DNA of 64,000 nucleotides from positions 22,645-86,644 of the forward strand of contig JAKOZG010000024.1 in the NCBI GenBank assembly GCA_029780115.1, given 5' to 3'. The translations under genes and the position numbers were made by a program. Below the pieces are notes generated by a model. It did not search any database. It was given only the letters and a program-made list of their open reading frames with translations, and was not told where the DNA came from. The DNA comes from Thermotogota bacterium (GTDB lineage: Bacteria; Thermotogota; Thermotogae; Petrotogales; Petrotogaceae). Position 1 is the stretch's first letter. Every line of letters begins with the position of its first letter. Positions 46,318 through 55,406 of the stretch are shown in pieces.

Positions 46318-47381
46318 AACTAATCAGTCTAATAGGCGCTCGTCCACAAATAATTAAAGAAGCAATTTTAAATCAAGAATTTGAGAGACAAGGATTAGAA
46401 GAAATTCTGGTTCATTCAGGACAACATTATGACTTTAATATGTCCGATGTATTTTTCAAAGTTTTAAATATAAAAAAAGCTGATTACAATTTAGGAATAG
46501 GTTCAGGAACACATGCAGAAATGACTGGTAAAACAATGATAGAATTTGAAAAGGTAGTACTAAAAGAACACCCTGATATTATACTAGTATATGGAGATAC
46601 GAACACCACCTTAGCTGGAGCATTAGTTGGCTCAAAGTTAAAAATCCCCGTTGCACATGTAGAAGCAGGTATAAGGCAAGAACCAAAAGACATGCCTGAA
46701 GAAATAAACAGAGTACTAACAGACCATGTATCTAAGTACTTATTCTGTCCTTCTAAATTAGCTACTAATAACCTAAAAAAAGAAAACATCACAGAAGGAG
46801 TATATTTTACAGGAGATATAATGTACGACCTTTTCTTAAAGATGAAACCACATTTTGATGAAAGTATTATCAACAAATTCAATTTAGAAGAAAATAAATA
46901 CATAGTAACCACAATACACAGAGACTTCAACACAGATAACAAATCAAATTTAAAAGCTATATTAAAAGAGTTAGACAAAATATCAAAAGAGATAAAAGTT
47001 ATATTTCCCATACATCCAAGAACAAAGAAACGAATAGAAGAATTTGATTTAAAACAATACACAAAAAACATCTTAATGATAGAACCTCTTGATTATTTAA
47101 ATATGATGGGGCTAATTCAAAAAAGCCTTTTTGTAATAACAGACAGTGGAGGATTACAAAAAGAAGCATACTTTGCAGGAAAAAGGGCGATAGTTGTTAT
47201 GCCAGATACAGGTTGGAGAGAATTAACAGATGCAGGCTGGAATATACTAAGCACGCCAGGTGAAATCAAAGATAAGATGAATCGTGTAATCAACGACACA
47301 ATAGATTCAAAAGTAGAAAACATATACGGAGATGGAAATGCAGGGAAGAAGATAGTGAAAATATTAAATTGCTGTTCTTGA
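46314..47381 (+). CDS. wecB: UDP-N-acetylglucosamine 2-epimerase, non-hydrolysing
   Basis: Interconverts UDP-GlcNAc and UDP-ManNAc. GARPQIIKEA, VHSGQHYDFNMS, VYGDTNTTLAGAL, HVEAGIRQ and ITDSGGLQKEAYFAGK are diagnostic. 355 residues, full length. No adjacent UDP-ManNAc dehydrogenase, so ManNAc rather than ManNAcA may be used unless the Ugd-like enzyme does this. Confidence 0.93.
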   Translation: MKLISLIGARPQIIKEAILNQEFERQGLEEILVHSGQHYDFNMSDVFFKVLNIKKADYNLGIGSGTHAEMTGKTMIEFEKVVLKEHPDIILVYGDTNTTLAGALVGSKLKIPVAHVEAGIRQEPKDMPEEINRVLTDHVSKYLFCPSKLATNNLKKENITEGVYFTGDIMYDLFLKMKPHFDESIINKFNLEENKYIVTTIHRDFNTDNKSNLKAILKELDKISKEIKVIFPIHPRTKKRIEEFDLKQYTKNILMIEPLDYLNMMGLIQKSLFVITDSGGLQKEAYFAGKRAIVVMPDTGWRELTDAGWNILSTPGEIKDKMNRVINDTIDSKVENIYGDGNAGKKIVKILNCCS

Positions 47382-47514
47382 TTATTAAGTTATTTTAAAT
47401 AACTTAATAATATTTTTTAATAAAAATTATAGATTAAATTATTTTATTCGTTAATAAGCATATTGAAAAGTATTATAATTAAAATTCATTGACTCAATTT
47501 GGGTTTAGGTTTTT

Positions 47515-47543
47515 TTGAAATAAGAGAAATATTTGCATATAAA
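47515..47543 (+). promoter_or_regulatory. Promoter of the O-antigen-ligase-like gene
   Basis: TTGAAA (47515-47520), exact 17-bp spacer, TATAAA (47538-47543), in a 254-bp AT-rich gap after wecB with no other feature. Confidence 0.55.
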
Positions 47544-47635
47544 TTCAGAAAACTTTGATAAAATAATTGGTGAAAAAATTCAGATAACTTTTTATAATTT
47601 TTTAATATTAAAAATTGTGTTGAGAGGATTATAAA

Positions 47636-48868
47636 ATGAGTAAAAAATTATTATTTATTTTAGGAATATTTATCTTAGGCGTCTCATTATTAGACGTTTT
47701 CTTAATATATTTGAATGTTGACATTCCATTTAGTTTATTAATAATATTTTTTTTATTTTTCTCTTTATTTTTCATGTCCTATGAAAGAATAGCTCTTTTC
47801 AAAGATAAAAATTTTGTTTTTTATTTTTTAATTTTGCTTATAAGTCTTGTTAGTACAACTTTAATAAATACAAACTATCAAATTACAAGTGATTATTTGT
47901 TGTATTATGTAAGAGTTCTTCAGATATTTGTCATTCTAATTTCGTTTTATTTAGTTGTTAATAATATTAATTTTTCAAAATTTGTGAAAGTAAATACTTT
48001 AATCTACGTTGTGGGGGCCCTAGTATACATTATAATCTTCTGGAGAGAACACTTGCTTGTTAGACCAGAAGGGGTCTTGGGCATTTCTGATCATGTAGCT
48101 TTTTTAGCAATCATCCTTTTCAATTTGGAAGAGACAAAAAAGTCTAGATATATAGCCTTAATTTTTTCTTTTCTTCTACTTTTATTTTATAGTTCCTTTA
48201 CTTCAATAACTTTTTTTATCTTTACTATACTAGTTAACATAATATATTCTATTTATTTAAAAAGAAATATTATCTTAAAGATTTTTACAACTCTTGTTTT
48301 AATATGTTTAATCGTTTGTGCTTTGGTGTTCTATATTCAAATCAGTAAAAAACCAATTCAGCTACAAGGTAATTCTGTAATTGTTAATACTATTAATAAT
48401 TATTTAATAAGGATACATTACGTGATAAATCTTGAAGATTCTTCATTAAATGCAAGATTAATTCTATTCAAGGAAGGATTTAAAGTTCTGAAAGAAAAAC
48501 CAATTTTGGGAGAATTTATGTATGAATATAGGGTATTTGGAACGACGGGAAGTTATATGCATAACATGCTCTCTTATTGGGCAGAATATGGATTAATTAA
48601 TTTCCTGCTTATTTTTGTGCCATACTTCTTTTATTTATTTAGATCTTACAAGTATTTTGTAAAATACGATGACAAAGTATTAAAGGCTTTGTTTTTTTCA
48701 GGAATTTATATTACGTTAATTATTTTGTTTTCTAGATCTTATGTAAGTATGACTTTTTGGGTTCATTACGGTTTATTAATGCCATCTGTTTTGAAATTTG
48801 AAAGAGAGATAAGCAATCAACAAGTTACTTATATAAATGAAAAGAAAAATCTTTATCAAACTTTATAA
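47636..48868 (+). CDS. O-antigen ligase/polymerase-like membrane protein
   Basis: A 410-residue protein with about ten membrane helices and one large external loop between residues about 230 and 330. The loop contains SSLNARLILFKEGFKVLKEKP (Wzy_C-like, with the arginine used by ligases and polymerases) and YMHNMLSYWAEYG. It could be the Wzy polymerase, replacing the frameshifted EpsG, or a WaaL-type ligase. No cluster neighbour decides between them. Confidence 0.78.
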   Translation: MSKKLLFILGIFILGVSLLDVFLIYLNVDIPFSLLIIFFLFFSLFFMSYERIALFKDKNFVFYFLILLISLVSTTLINTNYQITSDYLLYYVRVLQIFVILISFYLVVNNINFSKFVKVNTLIYVVGALVYIIIFWREHLLVRPEGVLGISDHVAFLAIILFNLEETKKSRYIALIFSFLLLLFYSSFTSITFFIFTILVNIIYSIYLKRNIILKIFTTLVLICLIVCALVFYIQISKKPIQLQGNSVIVNTINNYLIRIHYVINLEDSSLNARLILFKEGFKVLKEKPILGEFMYEYRVFGTTGSYMHNMLSYWAEYGLINFLLIFVPYFFYLFRSYKYFVKYDDKVLKALFFSGIYITLIILFSRSYVSMTFWVHYGLLMPSVLKFEREISNQQVTYINEKKNLYQTL

Positions 48869-48929
48869 AAATATAGTATAATATATTCAACCGTTCAAAA
48901 ATTGAACATAACAAAAGGTGTTGAAAAAG

Positions 48930-49439
48930 ATGCAAGATAACGAAGTACTTATTTTAGAAGAATTAGAAAAAAACTCTGATATAACTCAAAGAGACCTATC
49001 AGAAAAAACAGGGCTATCTTTAGGAATGGTGAACTTACTTTTAAAAAAGTTTGTCAAAAAAGGGTTTGTCAAATTAGAAAAACTTAATAGTAGAAGCTTT
49101 AGATACATATTAACCCCTGAAGGATTCAAAGAAAAAAGTAAAAAAACGATAGAATATATGAAAAGATATTACCAAAAAACTTTATTGATAAAACAAAACA
49201 TAGAAAGAATAATACGAACCTATGGAGGAAATAGAACTTACATTCTATTTGGGCAAGACAAAGAAATGAAAGAAATAATCGAAGGTATATTAAAAGAGTT
49301 AAACGTTGATTATATAACTGAAACCGATATAAACAATATAGATAAATCTAAAATAATCCTCTATTGGGATATAGACGATGAAGAAAAACTGAAAGATTTT
49401 AATAGCAAGTTTTTGTTGGGGGAGATAGAAGAGATATGA
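48930..49439 (+). CDS. Winged-helix (MarR-like) regulator of the polysaccharide locus
   Basis: N-terminal winged helix-turn-helix: ILEELEKNSDITQRDLSEKTGLSLGMVNLLLKKF with a wing up to YILTPEGF, similar to the MarR-like regulators linked to exopolysaccharide genes. The C-terminal 80 residues form an alpha/beta domain (TYILFGQDKEMKEII) that may sense a ligand. It is a candidate to bind the palindrome at 24383-24404. ATG 48930 is preferred over TTG 48918 because the latter is only two bases from the AAGGTG site. Confidence 0.78.
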   Translation: MQDNEVLILEELEKNSDITQRDLSEKTGLSLGMVNLLLKKFVKKGFVKLEKLNSRSFRYILTPEGFKEKSKKTIEYMKRYYQKTLLIKQNIERIIRTYGGNRTYILFGQDKEMKEIIEGILKELNVDYITETDINNIDKSKIILYWDIDDEEKLKDFNSKFLLGEIEEI

Positions 49440-49531
49440 GTACAGAAGCGGCCTCACCCCTTGTTATTGGATACTATACACCAAGAGAATATTTAGAAAA
49501 ATATTATAAGGGTTATTACAAATGTGCTTAA
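49436..49531 (+). other. 31-codon frame coupled to the regulator; likely gene stub
   Basis: ATG overlaps the regulator stop (ATGA). The peptide runs MSTEAASPLVIGYYTPREYL and ends CA, then TAA. No homology recognised. Its coupling suggests the remaining 5' end of a gene lost when the asparagine-synthase gene arrived. Confidence 0.35.
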
Positions 49532-49592
49532 CTTTGTCTGGAAACAATTGTTGCAAGTCCACTTTGCTCAAAACATTAGGAGGCAAAACCAG

Positions 49593-51188
49593 ATGAATAA
49601 GAAAGTTTTTGTTCACCTTACAAGGAACTGGCACCAAGGGAATCCTTACATCCGTGGGACGCTTTTCGATGACGCGAAAAAACTTCCACCCTTGGAAGCG
49701 CAAAAACACATCCGAAGCTTGAAAACCCGTAACGCTATTCAACAGTTCCTTAAAACAGCAAATGGCTTCTTTAGCATCGTCAACATCAACGGCAATTCAG
49801 GCTGGATGACAGTCGACAGGATAAGGAGCCTTCCTCTTTTTTATGGTCTCCATGAAGGGAAACTGTTCATAAGCGATGACGCCAGATGGATCCGAGATCA
49901 GGTAAAAGACACCGAAATAGATTCGGTTGCACGTGAAGAGTTCCTTTCTACTGGTTATGTGACCGGACCTGATACACTCTTTCCTAGCATCAAACAAATC
50001 CAGGCAGGCGAAGTCGTTTTCTTCGAAGTTGGGAATAACGAAGAAATTGCAATTCATCCTCAACGATATTTTCAATATTACCCAAGCGACTTCTTAGATG
50101 AACCAAAAGAAACTCTTTTTCGAAGATTTGAAACAACTCTGGACAGGGTTTTTCAAAGACTTATTGACTATGCAGAAGGCCGAACACTGGTTGTGCCTCT
50201 GAGTGGGGGCTACGACTCAAGACTCATTGCTGTGATGCTCAAGCGCCTGGAATACGATAAAATTCTGGCTTTCTCTTATGGAAAGCCAGGCAATACGGAA
50301 GCTCAAATCAGTAAATTTGTGGCGGAAAAACTCAATATCAATTGGATATTTATCCCTTACACAAATGAACTTTGGCATGATTGGTACCTTAGTCCTGAAA
50401 TGAAAGCATATTTTGAATATGCTGATGGCCTCTCGTCACTTCCACATATCCAGGATTGGCCTGCTGTTTTGCAACTGAAAGCTCAGGAACTGGTCCCGGA
50501 AAACAGTGTTTTTGTTCCCGGACATACTCCAGTACTAGCAATTCAAATTAAAAAATTAGAAGCACTTTGGGGGAAAAAGAAGTGTCCTGATTGTTTCTTT
50601 GAAATACTGAGACAGGCACACTACAATCTGGTGCCATCCAGTTATGAATTACTCAAAGCAAGAAATAGCAGGTATCTTCACAAGTTTCCTATGAACACGA
50701 AAGAAGAGGTACTGGGAGTATCAGATCTCTGGGCCTGGACTGAGCGGCAATCAAAATTCATTGGTAACTCAGTGCGTTCATACGAATTCTTCGGCTACGA
50801 CTGGTGGATGCCCTTTTGGGATGTCGAATTCACCGAATTATACGAGAAAGTGCCATATAAACACCGCCTGGATAAAAAACTTTACAAAGAGTACGTGGAC
50901 CAATTATTTACAAACATCGCAGAAAACCCCTTCGAAAAACCTCAAGGCAGTGCAAATACGTGGAATTCTGCAAAAAAAAAGTTTTACTACACAGCAAAGC
51001 GGATTTTGCCGGAGAGGATCAAAAGGTGTTTGAGAAAGAAAAGGGAACTACGTTCTTATAAGAATCATCCTATGGGTTGGTATGGGATCCATGACGAAAG
51101 TTATGTCCGTGAACAGATTAAGAGTGGATATTCAACAATCAACTCCCTTATTGCAAAAGATTACATCGACGATTTTAATAACCAGTAA
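49593..51188 (+). CDS. Asparagine-synthase-like amidotransferase, laterally acquired
   Basis: 531 residues. The N-terminal glutaminase-like domain (FSIVNINGNSGWMTVDRIRSLPLFYG) lacks the essential N-terminal cysteine: the protein starts MNKKVF. The C-terminal synthetase domain has the ATP PP-loop SGGYDSR with Ser204. Homologues in surface-polysaccharide loci amidate uronic acids, which would suit the ugd gene here. The DNA is visibly richer in G and C than its neighbours, with CTG, GGG and CGC codons, which indicates recent transfer. ATG 49593 has AGGAGG nine bases upstream. Confidence 0.8.
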   Translation: MNKKVFVHLTRNWHQGNPYIRGTLFDDAKKLPPLEAQKHIRSLKTRNAIQQFLKTANGFFSIVNINGNSGWMTVDRIRSLPLFYGLHEGKLFISDDARWIRDQVKDTEIDSVAREEFLSTGYVTGPDTLFPSIKQIQAGEVVFFEVGNNEEIAIHPQRYFQYYPSDFLDEPKETLFRRFETTLDRVFQRLIDYAEGRTLVVPLSGGYDSRLIAVMLKRLEYDKILAFSYGKPGNTEAQISKFVAEKLNINWIFIPYTNELWHDWYLSPEMKAYFEYADGLSSLPHIQDWPAVLQLKAQELVPENSVFVPGHTPVLAIQIKKLEALWGKKKCPDCFFEILRQAHYNLVPSSYELLKARNSRYLHKFPMNTKEEVLGVSDLWAWTERQSKFIGNSVRSYEFFGYDWWMPFWDVEFTELYEKVPYKHRLDKKLYKEYVDQLFTNIAENPFEKPQGSANTWNSAKKKFYYTAKRILPERIKRCLRKKRELRSYKNHPMGWYGIHDESYVREQIKSGYSTINSLIAKDYIDDFNNQ

Positions 51189-51440
51189 ACGAAAAGCGAG
51201 TTAAGCTCATATCTGGTGTATGGAGTTGAAAGAAAAAGCGGCGTATCCTTGTCGGTTGGAACTACCAAGCCACAACCAACATTGGAGGGATACACCATGG
51301 AAAATTCTACTCTTTCTTCACTAGGTGCTATTCCGTCGGACTCACCCCTTATTTTATTTTACCATTTCTTTCATTCTTCTCCAATCTCTATGAGGGGTGA
51401 TTATGAAAATTAATGGGAAAACAACTAAGAAAACTTATAA
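51189..51440. other. Foreign-composition flank of the asparagine-synthase gene
   Basis: Contains an inverted repeat GGCGTATCC ... GGATACACC (about 51239-51296). TCACCCCTT occurs at 51340-51350 and also at 49453-49461, before the gene. Not convincingly coding. It may be the end of the transferred block. Confidence 0.4.
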
Positions 51441-51746
51441 TATTTTTGGGAAAAAACTACACTAAAGCAATTCCCTAAAAAAGTATATAGAAAAATTTTT
51501 AAAAAGAATGCTTTCAATACATCTAAACATATGAACCCATTTGATTATTGGTATAAAACGAATGAAAATCTAAAGAATTTTATAGATAGTACCTTTAAAG
51601 AAAATATATCTTTATTAGAAAATAATGAACTAAAAAAAGATTACCAAAAGTTATTTAAAGAAGGAAATACTTTAGAAAAAAGTCAATTTTTAACTTTACT
51701 AGAAGCAATAAGATATTATTTTGGAGGAAACAATGCAGAAAGTTAA
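51441..51746 (+). pseudogene. C-terminal remnant of a lost gene, probably asparagine-synthase-like
   Basis: An open frame without its own start from 51441 (FWEKTTLKQFPKKVY) through ATG 51531 to the stop at 51746. NPFDYWYKTNENLKNFI and EKSQFLTLLEAIRYYFG look like the tail of an asparagine-synthase-like protein. Composition is AT-rich like the host. It suggests the native gene was replaced by the foreign one at 49593. Its end overlaps the flippase start. Confidence 0.55.
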
Positions 51747-52998
51747 AGAAAACAAAGATTTGTTATTTTTGGTAAGAAATGGTTTCTTTCACATCTTTTC
51801 TGCCAATGTGATAAATAAAATTATTCAATTTGGTATATCCGTTATTATAGTAAGAGTTATTACAAAAGAAGCCTTTGGAATGTGGTCATATGCTAATAAT
51901 ATTCTGAGCTTTTTTTTGCTGGTTGAAGGATTAGGGGTAGTTCCTGGACTATTGCAATTTGCTAGTTCATCGAAAACAAAGAAAGAAAAATTATCTTATT
52001 TAAAATACGCTTTATTGGTAGGAATTTTGTTTAATCTCGGTTTAGCGATTGCTATTTTATTATTTACTACCTTTTTTCAACTTCCTGTTAGGGGAAGTAC
52101 TGAGATCTTAAGATATTTATTTCTAATTCCTTTAGTACATGTTTTTTTTAATATTCTTCAAATATTTTTAAGAAGTGATTTGAGAAATAAACAATTTTCT
52201 TTAGTAACAGTTATTAATACCCTTACTTTTTTCTTCGGAGTGTTAATTGGAGGATATCTTTTTGATATTCTGGGTATAGTATGGGGCCGTTATTTATCAT
52301 ATATTATTTCTTCTTTCATAGCTCTCTGGTTTGTTAAGGATTATTATAAAATCTTTGTGAACGTAAAAATCCCTAATAAAGAGCAAAGACAAGACTTTTT
52401 GAAATTCTCCATTGTAAGTATGCTTACAAACACGATGTCACAGATGCTATATTTACTAGATACTTTCCTAATAGGAATAATTATACAATCCGGAACTGTT
52501 GTTGCATCTTATAAAACAGCTACATTAATTCCATTTGCTTTGAATTTTATTCCGTCTTCCGTTATGACTTTTGCTTATCCATATTTTGCTAAACACAAAG
52601 ATGATAAAAACTTAGTAAAAAATTATTTTTTAAAGTTACAAAAATATTTGCTTTTACTTAATTTGGTTATAAGTATTTTATTAATAGTTTTCGCTCCATT
52701 TGTAATCAGATTAATTTTTGGAGCTGAGTACTTGGATTCAGTTTTACCTTTTAGAATATTATCTTTTGGATATTTAATTGCAGGTACTTTTAGAATACCA
52801 GCTGGAAATATTATTGCTAGTCTAAAAAAAGTAAAAGTGAATTTCTATAATTCTATAATAAGTGGGGGGGCTAATATAGTTCTTGATATTATTTTAATTA
52901 AAAACTATGGCTCGGTTGGTGCTGCTGTAGCAACAGTAGCTGTTTTTGTAATCTCTTCTTTTGTATCTAATATCTATCTAAGAAAATATTTAAAATAA
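51733..52998 (+). CDS. Wzx-type oligosaccharide flippase (MATE/MOP family)
   Basis: Flips the lipid-linked repeat unit across the inner membrane. 421 residues with about twelve helices; N-terminal GFFHIFSANVINKIIQFGISVIIVR and ITKEAFGMWSYAN match polysaccharide-biosynthesis flippases, and the C-terminal half has the SYGSVGAAVAT-like repeat. Start at ATG 51733 with GGAGG five bases upstream. Last gene of the polysaccharide locus. Confidence 0.88.
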   Translation: MQKVKENKDLLFLVRNGFFHIFSANVINKIIQFGISVIIVRVITKEAFGMWSYANNILSFFLLVEGLGVVPGLLQFASSSKTKKEKLSYLKYALLVGILFNLGLAIAILLFTTFFQLPVRGSTEILRYLFLIPLVHVFFNILQIFLRSDLRNKQFSLVTVINTLTFFFGVLIGGYLFDILGIVWGRYLSYIISSFIALWFVKDYYKIFVNVKIPNKEQRQDFLKFSIVSMLTNTMSQMLYLLDTFLIGIIIQSGTVVASYKTATLIPFALNFIPSSVMTFAYPYFAKHKDDKNLVKNYFLKLQKYLLLLNLVISILLIVFAPFVIRLIFGAEYLDSVLPFRILSFGYLIAGTFRIPAGNIIASLKKVKVNFYNSIISGGANIVLDIILIKNYGSVGAAVATVAVFVISSFVSNIYLRKYLK

Positions 52999-53125
52999 CT
53001 TGAAAGTTTTTTTGATTAATCAGGGATTATGTATACTGCTACACTCCTTAATATAGATTATGGTTCTAATTCCCTTTTGAAGAAAAAATCGGTATTAATC
53101 TATCTCTTGACAGTGGCGTAGGTTC

Positions 53126-53152
53126 AAATTCCCCTTTGAGAAAGGGGAATTT
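53126..53152. terminator. Strong hairpin after the polysaccharide locus
   Basis: Perfect 12-bp stem AAATTCCCCTTT/AAAGGGGAATTT with a GAG loop, followed by CATTTT. About 130 bp after the flippase. Confidence 0.75.
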
Positions 53153-53185
53153 CATTTTAAGTAACTCATCTGAGAAGCCAAAAAT

Positions 53186-53359
53186 GGTATACTAATGTCA
53201 TCTTAGGGAAGATTTTTTGAGGATTTTGATGAGGAAACATTGTAAAAATCATAAGAGTAAAGCGTTTATGTTTGAGTTATAATCAGTGTTTTAAAGGAAT
53301 TTTATTTATTTTTTAGTTATAATTATGAGGTTTTTGGTGAGTATATAACTACGTATACC
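53186..53359. repeat. 173-bp element, copy 1
   Basis: Starts GGTATAC and ends GTATACC. Internal landmarks shared with copies 2 and 3: GTCATCTTAG, ACATAAGAGTAAA-like, TTATAATTATGAGG and GGTGAGTATATAAC. Non-coding; MITE-like. Confidence 0.75.
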
Positions 53360-53546
53360 TTTTTTGAAAGAATTTATATTTTATATGGTAATTCAATGTT
53401 TTTAAGGATTTAAAAAAGAAGTCTAGTTTTTTTTTGTAAATGGTATAATAAAAATGTAGGAAAAGTTGCAAATAATAATTAAATAAATTGTACATAATAT
53501 GGTATTATTCTTTTGATAAGAATCTGAAAGATGGGGTGTATACCAT

Positions 53547-53858
53547 ATGGAAGATTTAATTAAGCAGATAGAAATAATAAAAGAGGCAGGAATCAAACCA
53601 AACTATTCAGAATTATCAAGGATGTACGGAGTTGATAGAAGAACTGTTAAGAAGTATTTTGAAGGGTATGAGGGCAGACCAACGAAAAGAAGCAAACCAA
53701 GCAAATTAGATAAATATTACTATGAAATCAAGGCTATGCTTTTAAAAGAAGGGACTACGATAAGAGCTGTATATGAGAAGTTAAAAGAGGAAGGATTAGA
53801 TGTAGGAACATATTCTAATTTTAGTAAGTACGTTAAAAGAAAGGGATTGTCTCTGTGA
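53547..53858 (+). pseudogene. istA: IS21 transposase IstA, N-terminal fragment
   Basis: 103 codons with the IstA helix-turn-helix (YSELSRMYGVDRRTVKKYFEGY) and a second helical region, then a stop. Full IstA has 400-500 residues with a DDE core, and no istB follows, so this is a remnant. It could still bind DNA. Confidence 0.8.
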
Positions 53859-53932
53859 ATGGTAAAACGTAGAAGAAAAAATATTAAAAATTTTACTCAA
53901 AATTTTTGTACAGTGAGAATATCTTGATAGTT

Positions 53933-54012
53933 GTAGAGACGCTCTATACGAGCGTCTATTTTTAAAGATATTGATTTTAAAACCAGGAGACGCCCATATA
54001 GGTCGTCTCTAC
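53933..54012. repeat. Hairpin-repeat element, two-armed
   Basis: Left hairpin with stem AGACGCTC/GAGCGTCT, a 30-bp AT spacer, and right arm GACGCCCATATAGGTCGTC. Ends GTAGAGACG and CGTCTCTAC are inverted repeats. Confidence 0.85.
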
Positions 54013-54057
54013 AGTTGTTTATTCAGGGTTTTAACATTTTGTAGTTAGGTATATGTT

Positions 54058-54270
54058 TAAAATTAGTTTTTTGTAGTATTTTGTAATTTTGTAAATTTGT
54101 TATAATTCACATTAATTTATAGTTGTAGAGACGCTCTATACGAGCGTCTTTTTTTAAGGATATTGATTTTAAAACCAGGAGACGCCCATATAGGTCGTCT
54201 CTACAAAAAAATGAATTCATAATTTTTTGCTATAATAAAATTGCGAGATGCGCATGTAGCAAGTCTCTAC
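54058..54270. repeat. Hairpin-repeat cassette with TATAAT leader
   Basis: A conserved AT-rich leader with TATAAT at about 54101, the left hairpin at 54124-54149 followed by TTTTTTT, the right arm ending at 54204, and a third arm at 54242-54270. Confidence 0.8.
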
Positions 54271-54324
54271 AGTTGTTTGAATTGAGGTTTGAACAAATTG
54301 TTGTGTTTTAATCTTTTGATAAAT

Positions 54325-54497
54325 GGTATACATTTGTCATCTTGGATAAGATTTTTTAGGAATTTTGATGAAAAAACATGGTAAAAACATAAGAGTAAAA
54401 CTGTTATGTTTAAGTGATAATCAGTGTTTTAAAGGATATTTATTTATTTTTTAGTTATAATTATGAGGTTTTTGGTGAGTGTATAACTACGTATACC
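54325..54497. repeat. 173-bp element, copy 2
   Basis: GGTATAC to GTATACC, same internal landmarks as the copies at 53186 and 59175. Together with the preceding cassette it forms a composite of about 450 bp that recurs at 58940-59400. Confidence 0.78.
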
Positions 54498-54545
54498 TTT
54501 TTAGAAGATTGTTGATTTTTATAAGGATGTTTGAGGTTTAAAACC

Positions 54546-55009
54546 TTCAAGGAACTGGGCTTGAGTTTAATTTTTGGAAGAATGATTGCTAAGAATATCA
54601 GAGTTGGTTTTAATTATTGGAGTAATATAGAAATCGAACAATTTCTTAATTATCTCAATTTAAAGTAAAATATGTCTGTCTAATTAGTTGTTATCGGTTT
54701 TGAAAATAAAAGACAAAAATAATACAATTGAGCTGTCAATTGTTATATATTTCATTAATTATTTGCATTTTTGAATACGAATAGCACAGCTAGAATATTA
54801 ACTTAATGGATTTTTTGGGGACTATGAGTGCATTTCTAAACTTATTTCAGTTAGTACAGAGGCCTTTATTTGACCTTGATTCGAGTAATAAAATATATTG
54901 TGAATTAAGGAGCTGGTTACGGATTATAAAATGGGAAACATAAAAGAAGATCATATAAAGGAGAGCTTTTAATAAGGTCAAAGGTTTTTGAAAATATTTT
55001 GTAATATTT
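54546..55009. other. Gene-free, probably decayed DNA
   Basis: No frame with recognisable protein content. Short stretches such as around 54560-54670 look like eroded coding sequence but could not be assigned. Confidence 0.4.
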
Positions 55010-55330
55010 CTTTAAAGGCATAGGATATAAGGCTCCTGATCAGAAGTTACAGTTTTTTTGACTGCTTTAAATGAGGATTTTGATCAAAAAATAGGAAGTA
55101 AAATTATAATGACTCTCTCTTATAATGATGCTTACAGAGAATCCTACGAAGAATCATTTTACATTGATTTTACCCAGTTTGAGAATTAAGGAAGTTAGAA
55201 AAGTCTTATTAGAGTAAAATTGTTAGAAATATAAAAGAAACAAAAGAGGATTTTTTTAAATTAGTAAATAAAAAGGCTTTTATAAAAATTATCGATTATA
55301 CACCAAAATCTGCTGAAATAGAAGAATGAC
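55010..55330 (+). pseudogene. Frameshifted remnant of an unidentified protein
   Basis: Successive frames read GYKAPDQKLQ, then LTALNEDFDQKIGSKIIMTL and SYNDAYRESYEESFYIDFTQ, and after further breaks EDFFKLVNKKAFIKIIDYTP. The middle piece resembles the tail of small membrane-anchored proteins next to defence genes, without a named family. Confidence 0.45.
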
Positions 55331-55406
55331 AAAAACGGCTAGAAATATGCAAAGGGTGCAATGAGCGGATAAAAAATAGGAAGGAGAAAAAATAAGGAGG
55401 GATATT

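Larger units (their letters stand above)
52999..53546. other. Gene-free stretch with terminator and one repeat element
   Basis: No gene. It holds the terminator at 53126-53152, one 173-bp element (53186-53359) and AT-rich sequence. A GGTGTATACCATATGG segment lies just before the istA fragment. Confidence 0.6.

Noticed and set aside
51216..51413. 65-codon frame after the asparagine-synthase-like gene
   Set aside because: Low-complexity Ser/Pro/Phe content, no ribosome site, and it overlaps an inverted repeat.
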